Source: Myxococcales bacterium
Lineage (GTDB): Bacteria; Myxococcota_A; Polyangia; Palsa-1104
Assembly: GCA_028287105.1 (NCBI GenBank)
Contig: JAQBQH010000239.1
Coordinates: 1 to 37,951, forward strand
Direction: 5' to 3'
DNA length: 37,951 bases
A model generated the notes under the pieces. It saw only the letters and a list, made by a program, of their open reading frames with translations, was not told the origin of the DNA and did not search any database. The translations under genes were made by a program, and so were the position numbers. Positions 32,956 through 37,951 of the stretch are shown in pieces (positions within the stretch are counted from its first letter, which is position 1; every line of letters begins with the position of its first letter).

Positions 32956-33098
32956 ACCCGGCGGCCCTGAATGACGCGAATGACGATCACGACGAGCGCC
33001 AGCACGAGGAGGATGTGCAGGTAGCCGCCGACGGTATACGAGCTGACGAGCCCGAGAAGCCAGAGCACCAAGAGGATGACTGCGATCGTCCAGAGCAT
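32952..33098 (-). CDS. lmo0937-family small membrane protein
   Basis: A 48-residue peptide beginning MLWTIAVILLVLWLLGLVS and continuing with SSYTVGGYLHILLVLALVV, ending in basic residues (IQGRRV). It has two closely spaced hydrophobic segments separated by a short SYTVGGY turn, the hallmark of the lmo0937 family of stress-associated small proteins. An ideal AAGGAGAACGGC precedes ATG 33098; the frame runs 25 codons further upstream, but that part lacks the family pattern. It is inserted in the membrane by inference. The acidic microprotein overlaps its stop codon. An 18-bp palindrome lies about 120 bases upstream. Confidence 0.8.
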   Translation of the reverse strand: MLWTIAVILLVLWLLGLVSSYTVGGYLHILLVLALVVIVIRVIQGRRV

Positions 33099-33217
33099 GC
33101 CGTTCTCCTTCGCTGTGAGAAGTACCTGACCCTCAGCAAAGCAGTGCGTGTGCCAGTCGACGCATTCGAGCAACGGCGCGGCCTTGCGGCCCTCGGAGCG
33201 GCTCGCCGGCGCTGCGA

Positions 33218-33235
33218 GTGGAACTCGAGTTCCAC
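33218..33235. promoter_or_regulatory. 18-bp perfect palindrome, operator candidate
   Basis: GTGGAACTC is followed directly by its complement GAGTTCCAC. It lies in the 189-bp gap upstream of the lmo0937-like gene and just beyond the stop of the EBP-like gene, about 120 bases before the start codon. An uninterrupted 18-bp palindrome is a typical dimeric repressor or activator site. A small hairpin function is the alternative. Confidence 0.55.
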
Positions 33236-33287
33236 GAACGGGCCGTCCCGGGCGACGTTCGACACCCGCCTCGAGCCCGTGAACCGC

Positions 33288-33842
33288 TCAACGCGATAGC
33301 TCCGCGGCCGGTAGCGGCGCTCCCCAGGTCCGGGGCGCCGTGCGGCGCGAACCGAGTTGGTAGACGAGAATCTCGTAGATGCACCAACCGGGAATGACGA
33401 CCCAGAGCGCGTTGAGGCCGACGAACATGATCCACATGTGCACGAAGCTGGTCGTGTCGACGTCAGCCCAGTGGTTGAAGAGCTCGCTGCCAAAGTAGAG
33501 GACCGTTCCGTAGACCTCCATCACCGACGCCACGAGCAGTGCCGCCATCGCGCTCGCCGCGTTGCGCCGCCGCGAGAGCTGGTAGGCGGCCCAGAAGTTG
33601 AGCGCCGCCACCACCGTCGCGGTCACCAGCTCGAGGACGCGCAGGAACGGATCGGCGTGGAGGTACCGATGGTCCGCGAATCCGTACAGCGTCCAGTAGA
33701 GTCGCCAATCGTGCAGCGCCGCGGGAGTCTGCAGGTACGGCGCCGCGACCACCCATGCCCCCTCCCAGAGCACGTGGATGAGGCCGGACACGAGCGACCA
33801 GATGACCATGATGCGCCGCCGCCGCGCGCTACGCGGAAACAT
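33288..33842 (-). CDS. EBP-like (emopamil-binding/sterol isomerase superfamily) membrane protein, active-site pattern retained
   Basis: A 184-residue membrane protein with about four hydrophobic helices. It keeps the EBP residue pattern: H23-xxx-E27 (LIHVLWEG) corresponding to the His76/Glu80 pair of human EBP, LYGFADHRY (like the D-x-R-Y of EBP) and E71 (RVLELVTA) in the place of Glu122. EBP isomerises sterol delta8 to delta7 bonds; bacterial members are mostly uncharacterised. The start at 33842 (MFPRS) is a choice among weak sites; GTG 33887 or TTG 33911 would lengthen it, and alignment with its paralogue suggests a few extra N-terminal residues could be real. It is divergent from the paralogue at 33965-34531. 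Confidence 0.7.
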   Translation of the reverse strand: MFPRSARRRRIMVIWSLVSGLIHVLWEGAWVVAAPYLQTPAALHDWRLYWTLYGFADHRYLHADPFLRVLELVTATVVAALNFWAAYQLSRRRNAASAMAALLVASVMEVYGTVLYFGSELFNHWADVDTTSFVHMWIMFVGLNALWVVIPGWCIYEILVYQLGSRRTAPRTWGAPLPAAELSR

Positions 33843-33964
33843 GTAACGATCGTAGTCGCGCCGGTCGCGCAGACCTGCGCCGGACACCTCATCCGCGCCG
33901 CGCAGCGGCAAAAGCCGGTCCGAACCCGACGGGGCGCCGCCGTTCCGGGCCGCAAGATCTCATC

Positions 33965-34531
33965 GTGTTCCCCGACGACGAACGCTTTCTGAGCGCGGAT
34001 CAAGTGTGGCGTAGACGCGTCGTCATCGCCTGGTCGCTCTTCGCCGGCATCGCGGTGATGTGGGACTTCTCGTGGTGCTTCGTGTTCAACCGCATGCAGA
34101 CCGGCGGAAGCGATGGCGACTGGCGAATCGTCTGGGAGCTGTATGGCCGAATCGACCGCCGCTTCCTGGAGGGCGATCGCTATCTCCTGGTGGTCGAGAT
34201 CATCACCGGGCTCGGCTCGCTGCTCAACTTCTACGTCGTTCATCAGCTGAGACGCGGCTCGCGAGTGCGAGCGCTGATCGCGCTCTTCTCGGTGTCGATC
34301 ATGGACGTCTACGGCACGCTGATCTACTTCGGCAGTGAAGCGCTCAACGGGTTCCAGAACGTCGACACGGCCAGCTTCGTCCACACGTGGATCGTCTTCG
34401 CGGGGCTGAACTCGCTCTGGCTCGTGTTTCCCGGCTGGTGCATCTACGAGGTCGTCACCGATTTCGCGGGGTCGCGTCGCGCGCAGCCCGCGTCGCCAGC
34501 GCGGCAACGGCATCGTGCAGTGACCGTATGA
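33965..34531 (+). CDS. EBP-like paralogue with altered active-site positions
   Basis: A 188-residue membrane protein starting at GTG 33965. It is clearly related to the divergent neighbour: both have RRRV/I-x-WSL, an LYG-x-x-D-R/H-R-Y/F segment, DVYGTLIYFGSE versus EVYGTVLYFGSE, VDTASFVH versus VDTTSFVH and FPGWCIYE versus IPGWCIYE. At the catalytic positions it has A30 and D34 (AVMWDFS) instead of His and Glu, while E78 is retained. It is therefore probably not a sterol isomerase of the classical mechanism; it may bind ligand or act in a different reaction. Its last 77 bases overlap the convergent FMN-reductase gene, giving it a basic, unrelated C-terminal tail. Confidence 0.7.
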   Translation: MFPDDERFLSADQVWRRRVVIAWSLFAGIAVMWDFSWCFVFNRMQTGGSDGDWRIVWELYGRIDRRFLEGDRYLLVVEIITGLGSLLNFYVVHQLRRGSRVRALIALFSVSIMDVYGTLIYFGSEALNGFQNVDTASFVHTWIVFAGLNSLWLVFPGWCIYEVVTDFAGSRRAQPASPARQRHRAVTV

Positions 34532-35015
34532 CCGCCGCGTCGGCGACCTCCCCCCGCGCGTCGAGCTGCGCTCGGCCGAGCGACAGCTGCAAGCACGCTT
34601 CGTCGACGACACGCCACGACATCGTCTGCAGCGTGTGAACCAGCTGCATCTGCGCGTGCTCGCCCCCCGTCGGTGAGGCGGTGATCACCGCGATCGGCTT
34701 GCCGACCAGCTCGCCGACGGAGACCAGCCAGTCGAGCGCGTTCTTGAGCGATCCGGGAACGCCGTGGGCATATTCGGGGCTGCACAAGAGCACGGCATCG
34801 GCGGCCGCGAGCTGCGCGCGCAGCTCGGCCACCTCCCGCGGCGGCGTGGCTCCCTCGACGTCGAGATCGGGATTGAAGTGCGGCAACCTGCCGACGGCTT
34901 CGTAGAGCGTCCACTCGAGGCCGGCCACCGGGGCCCGTCGCGCGGCGCGCAAGATGGCGGCGTTGGATGACTGCGCCCGGAGGCTGCCGGAGATGGCGAC
35001 GATGCGCATGCTCAT
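34455..35015 (-). CDS. NAD(P)H-dependent FMN reductase (chromate-reductase-like flavoprotein)
   Basis: A 186-residue flavodoxin-like reductase. The FMN phosphate loop is AISGSLRAQSSN (residues 7-18), and the second flavin-contact loop is LCSPEYAHGVPGSLKNALDW, a classic signature of the NADPH-dependent FMN reductase family. The cytosolic enzyme uses NAD(P)H to reduce FMN, quinones or metal ions. It could supply reducing power to oxygenases, but nothing ties it to them. Start ATG 35015 has a second ATG two codons later. Its 3' end overlaps the convergent EBP-like gene by 77 bp. Confidence 0.9.
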   Translation of the reverse strand: MSMRIVAISGSLRAQSSNAAILRAARRAPVAGLEWTLYEAVGRLPHFNPDLDVEGATPPREVAELRAQLAAADAVLLCSPEYAHGVPGSLKNALDWLVSVGELVGKPIAVITASPTGGEHAQMQLVHTLQTMSWRVVDEACLQLSLGRAQLDARGEVADAAVIRSLHDAVAALATRAARDATPRNR

Positions 35016-35074
35016 CGCGACGAACCGGTGGTCCTCATCGGCCTAGCGTACTACGGCTGATGGCCGAAGCCCGA

Positions 35075-35108
35075 CGTCATTGCCCGGTCGGCGTCATTGC
35101 ACGGTCAG
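35075..35108. repeat. Imperfect 17-bp tandem duplication at the EXORDIUM-like gene stop
   Basis: CGTCATTGCCCGGTCGG at 35075-35091 is followed at once by CGTCATTGCACGGTCAG at 35092-35108, identical at 15 of 17 positions. The second copy contains the stop codon of the lipoprotein gene, so the first copy is a duplicated gene end just outside the frame. Confidence 0.7.
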
Positions 35109-36317
35109 CGTCACCGACGGCGAGGTCGCGGTCTTGTTGTTGGCGTCGCGCGCTGTCACGGTGAAGCTGCGCGTCCCTGCCTGCGCCGAGGTCGACAGCG
35201 TGGTGGTCAGCTCCCAGTTGCCCGCCGCGTTCTTCGTCGTCGTGAACTGGGTCGTCCCAGACGGCGCCACCCAGCTGACGGTCACCGACGAGACCGCGAC
35301 CGGGTCGGTGACGCTGGCGGTGATGTCGAGTGGGCCGCCGGCGTGGATGATGGTGCCGGCGCTGGGGCCGAGCACCGTCACCTTGGGGCCGTCGCTCGGC
35401 GGCGGCGGCGGCGGCGGCGTGCCGGGCAGCTTGGTCTCGCACTTGCCGTTGCTGGCGTCGAGGTTCTGCTGGATGAGGTAGTCGCGCGCGCCCAGCCTCA
35501 TGTTGGCCGTGCCGCCGTTGGAGGCGGCATAGGTGGTGCCGAACTTCCAGGCGCACTTGTCGGCGTTCTCGCCGGCCGAGTCGGTCCAGGCGTTGAGGTC
35601 GGGGTCGGTCACCGTCTCCTCGAGCTCATGGGCGAGGATCGACGCCATGCCGTCGGCGCCGGTGTTGCCGTTCGGTCCCGGATTGGCGTAGGGCGCGCAG
35701 CTGCGCGGGCACTGCTCGGGGTTGCCGACGAACGAGTACTTGATGTCCCGGCCGCCGATGGTGGCGTGCGTGTGCCAGCCGCAGAAGCCGTTGCAGAAGC
35801 CGGAGAGCGTGACGTCGGACGACGTGAGGACGAAGTAGACCGCGTTGGCGTTCGACGGCAGCGCGCCCGAGGTGATGGCGCGCGAGACGATCGCCTGCAC
35901 CCTGGCGTCGCTGAGCGCCTTGCCCTGCGAGTAGTTGTCGGAGACGGCGCCGGCGTAGTTGACGCTGCCGGTGACGTGGCGGCCGGCCGAGTCGTAGTAG
36001 GTCGTATTGATGAGGAAGTAGGGCGAGCCGCCGAGATTCGCCATGAAGTCGGGGAGGATGGTGGTGGCGCTGTTTCCCGACCAGTTACCGTACCAGATGT
36101 AATATACGTCGGGTGTGCCGAGCATGACGGGCCCGCCGTTGTATCCGATGCCGGTGGCGTTGGGCTGGACGGTCGGGTCGACGCTCAGCGCGGTGCCGCC
36201 GCCCTTGCCGGTCTCCGCCGGGGTCGCGAGGTTCTCCTCGACGGTGAGCTCGGGTCCGACCTCGGGCGTGCAGGCGGCGAGAAGTGCGCAGGCGGAGAGG
36301 AGAGGTGCCAGTCGCAT
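35094..36317 (-). CDS. EXORDIUM/PHI-1 family lipoprotein with C-terminal Ig-like domain
   Basis: A 407-residue lipoprotein. ATG 36317 follows AAGGAGACACTC and opens a signal with the lipobox LAAC (Cys16). Residues 60-300 match the phosphate-induced protein 1 (EXORDIUM) family of plants: NGGPVMLGTPDVYYIWYGNW, then FCNGFCGWHTH (174-184), NPEQCPRSCAPY, PNGNTGADGMASILAHELEE (230-233) and VTDPDLNAW. A run of seven Pro (301-307) separates this from an Ig-like domain (312-407). Plant EXORDIUM proteins influence cell-wall growth; the biochemical activity is unknown, and the HE pair is not a complete HExxH metalloprotease motif. It should sit on the outer membrane or cell surface. Confidence 0.85.
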   Translation of the reverse strand: MRLAPLLSACALLAACTPEVGPELTVEENLATPAETGKGGGTALSVDPTVQPNATGIGYNGGPVMLGTPDVYYIWYGNWSGNSATTILPDFMANLGGSPYFLINTTYYDSAGRHVTGSVNYAGAVSDNYSQGKALSDARVQAIVSRAITSGALPSNANAVYFVLTSSDVTLSGFCNGFCGWHTHATIGGRDIKYSFVGNPEQCPRSCAPYANPGPNGNTGADGMASILAHELEETVTDPDLNAWTDSAGENADKCAWKFGTTYAASNGGTANMRLGARDYLIQQNLDASNGKCETKLPGTPPPPPPPSDGPKVTVLGPSAGTIIHAGGPLDITASVTDPVAVSSVTVSWVAPSGTTQFTTTKNAAGNWELTTTLSTSAQAGTRSFTVTARDANNKTATSPSVTLTVQ

Positions 36318-36475
36318 GAGTGTCTCCTTGAGCAGGGTGGTGGCAGGAGGACTCATATCGCGGAATGCGAAAATCGATTTATTAAACCGTCTTTCCGTAT
36401 TTGATTACAAAACGGCTGATATCGCACCTGCACCGATGGCGCCAATCCACGAGATCGGATGAGGGCAGTGCGTCG
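36318..36475. promoter_or_regulatory. AT-rich divergent intergenic region
   Basis: This 158-bp gap between two divergently transcribed genes is much richer in A/T than its surroundings (especially 36356-36420). It probably contains both promoters. An ATATCGC heptamer occurs near 36356 and again near 36419. No clear -35/-10 pair is distinguished. Confidence 0.45.
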
Positions 36476-37951
36476 GTGCTGACGCAGCTGCTCATCGGGC
36501 GCGACAGCGAGCAGGCGCAGCTGCGGGCGCTCGTGGCGGCGCAGCCGCTGGTGGCGCTGGTGGGCGCGGCCGGAGTCGGCAAGTCGGCGCTGGCGCGGGC
36601 GGCGTTTCCGGCGGCGAAGGTGGTGTCGGCGCGCGGCGGCGAAGACGCGCTGACCACCGCGTGGCGCAGCGCGGCCGAGGTGGTCGTGTGGGACGATGCG
36701 GACGAGCTGAGCTCGGCGGCGGCGCTGGCGCTCAGGCTCGGTGCGCGGCGCGGGGGCGGGCGGCTCGTGATGGTGTCGCGCCGGGCCGTCGACGGCGTGG
36801 CGACGCTGGAGCTCGGGCCGCTGTCCGACGAGGACTGCCGGCTCCTCGTCGCCGCCATCGACGCGCGTGCAGCGCGGCCGCTCTACGCCCGCATCGCGGC
36901 GCTGGCGGCGGGCAATCCGGCCGAAGCGGCGCGGCAGCTGGCCGAGGCAGCGGGTCAGCTGGTCGAGGCGGCGCAGCGGGGGAGCGGCGTGCAGCGGCGG
37001 AGTGGCGACGGCCGCGAGGACGATGCGGCGATCGACGCGCCGATCGCCGCGCTTCGGGCCGGCCGCTTTCGTGACGCGCTCGACGGCGACCCGATGGTCG
37101 CGGTGGTGGCGCTGGCGGCGCTCGACGCGCTCGATCGCGCCGAGGCGCTCCTGCGCGCGCACGCGGGCCATCCGCGCGCGCCGATCGCCGAGCTGGTGCT
37201 GGCGTGGCGGCGCGGGGAGCTGCGCCGATGCGTCACGCGCGGCGAGCTCCTCCTGGTAGAGCTGGGCGACGCCGGCGATGAGCTCGGGCAGGCGCTGGCG
37301 GCGGCGGTGGTGGCGCGCGCGGCCTTCGGGCTGGGCGAGATCGCGCGCGCCGAGGCGCTCGTGCGTCGCGTCGACGGCTACGTGGCGGCCGCCGAGGCCC
37401 GCGTGCTGGCGCCGCTCGCGGATCTGGCGGCGATGCTGCTGGCGGCGTTCCGCGGCGACTGGACGGAGGCGCGGCGTCGTGTCACCCACGCGGCGACGAT
37501 CGCGCCGGCGGCGGCGCTGTGCGCGGTCGAGCGCAGCTGGGCCGAGGCGAGCGCGCCTGGCCGCGACGGGGCGCCCGCCGTCGCGGCGCTCGACGTCGCC
37601 GGTCTCGATGTCTCCGATCTCGACGTCGCCGCCCGCGCGCTGCACGATCTACGCGCCGCCGAACGTGCGCTCGGCGACGGCAGACTGGACCAGGCCAACC
37701 GTCATGCGCGCGATGCCGAGCGCTTCTGGCGCGCCGCCGGCGCCACCTACGATCGCGCCCTCGCGCTGCTCGCCCGCGCCGAAGCGCTCGCCCGCTCAGG
37801 CGAGCGCGACCCGGCCGCCAAGCTCAACCAGGCCTGCGCCGCGCTCGCCGAGACCGGCGGCTACCGCATCGTGCGTGTCGCCTCGCACCTCGTCGACGCG
37901 TTCAGCGCCGATCGCGCCGGCGAGCTGGCGCGCTACATCACCGCCCTCGCC
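36476..37951 (+). CDS. P-loop ATPase with helical repeats (3' end outside window)
   Basis: The frame is open to the right edge; about 492 codons are visible from GTG 36476 (TTG 36401 is a weaker alternative). It starts LLIGRDSEQAQLRALVAAQP, followed by a Walker A loop GAAGVGKSA and a Walker-B-like VVVWDDADEL, as in STAND/AAA-type ATPases. From about residue 130 it is Ala/Leu/Arg-rich helical repeat sequence (GELLLVELGDAGDELGQALAAAVVARAAF and similar). TPR-like pairs near the visible end include YDRALALLARAEALARSGE. Such proteins are common in myxobacteria as transcriptional or signalling ATPases (LuxR/MalT-like). No output domain is visible before the edge. Confidence 0.8.
   Translation, partial: MLTQLLIGRDSEQAQLRALVAAQPLVALVGAAGVGKSALARAAFPAAKVVSARGGEDALTTAWRSAAEVVVWDDADELSSAAALALRLGARRGGGRLVMVSRRAVDGVATLELGPLSDEDCRLLVAAIDARAARPLYARIAALAAGNPAEAARQLAEAAGQLVEAAQRGSGVQRRSGDGREDDAAIDAPIAALRAGRFRDALDGDPMVAVVALAALDALDRAEALLRAHAGHPRAPIAELVLAWRRGELRRCVTRGELLLVELGDAGDELGQALAAAVVARAAFGLGEIARAEALVRRVDGYVAAAEARVLAPLADLAAMLLAAFRGDWTEARRRVTHAATIAPAAALCAVERSWAEASAPGRDGAPAVAALDVAGLDVSDLDVAARALHDLRAAERALGDGRLDQANRHARDAERFWRAAGATYDRALALLARAEALARSGERDPAAKLNQACAALAETGGYRIVRVASHLVDAFSADRAGELARYITALA

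Noticed and set aside
35625-35640. Metalloprotease call for the HE motif in the EXORDIUM-like protein
   Set aside because: The motif is HELEE, not HExxH, and belongs to the known PHI-1 conserved block.
1-37951. tRNA, rRNA, CRISPR arrays, transposases or integrases
   Set aside because: None was recognised on either strand; the repeats seen are short tandem or inverted repeats described above.

Overview
This is a very GC-rich, gene-dense bacterial chromosomal segment with strong G/C preference at third codon positions. The sigma factor at the left edge resembles the Myxococcus-type sigma-70 family, and several other proteins look deltaproteobacterial: an AgmX/TonB-C-like secreted protein, an ATPase with helical repeats and a TMTC-like TPR membrane protein. 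A myxobacterium (Myxococcota, possibly Polyangia or Haliangiales) is the best guess. I see no rRNA, tRNA, CRISPR array, integrase or insertion sequence.

Left part (1-15530). This holds a partial sigma factor, a secreted CehA/McbA-type PHP metallohydrolase, a GT21-like glycosyltransferase coupled to a START/SRPBCC protein (probably glycolipid-related), a four-helix membrane protein, an outer-membrane beta-barrel, a CAP-domain-like lipoprotein, an AlkB dioxygenase, a DJ-1/PfpI protein, a short UvrA paralogue without the UvrB-binding insert, an AgmX/TonB-C-like protein, a secreted PQQ-type beta-propeller dehydrogenase and a DUF1330 protein.

Central part (15547-31083). This is the remarkable section. 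Fourteen minus-strand genes (27931 down to 15547) are packed almost end to end, mostly joined by 4-base ATGA or GTGA start/stop overlaps. In transcription order they are: a DUF2505 protein, Rieske oxygenase 3, a GNAT-like protein, an SDR, a ferritin-like diiron protein, an AurF-type diiron N-oxygenase-like protein, a 2Fe-2S ferredoxin, Rieske oxygenase 2, a fatty acid hydroxylase/sterol desaturase family protein, a left-handed-beta-helix acyltransferase-like protein, a GH3-family acyl-adenylating amide synthetase, a SAM methyltransferase, Rieske oxygenase 1 and a lone E2/CAT-fold acyltransferase. Across a short divergent promoter region with two perfect inverted repeats lie a 3beta-HSD-like NAD-epimerase and an AsnB-type amidotransferase, joined by a TGATG overlap. 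Together these are six oxygen-activating metalloenzymes, one shared ferredoxin, two amide-forming enzymes, two or three acyltransferases and a methyltransferase. No PKS, NRPS or terpene cyclase is visible. I read it as an unassigned specialised-metabolite or lipid-tailoring pathway; the product cannot be read from sequence.

Right part (31036-37951). This holds a TMTC-like TPR membrane protein, an acidic 43-residue microprotein coupled to an lmo0937-family membrane peptide with an 18-bp perfect palindrome upstream, a divergent pair of EBP-like (sterol isomerase superfamily) paralogues of which one has lost the catalytic His/Glu pattern, an FMN reductase, a lipoprotein of the plant EXORDIUM/PHI-1 family with an Ig-like tail, and the start of a P-loop ATPase with helical repeats that runs off the window.
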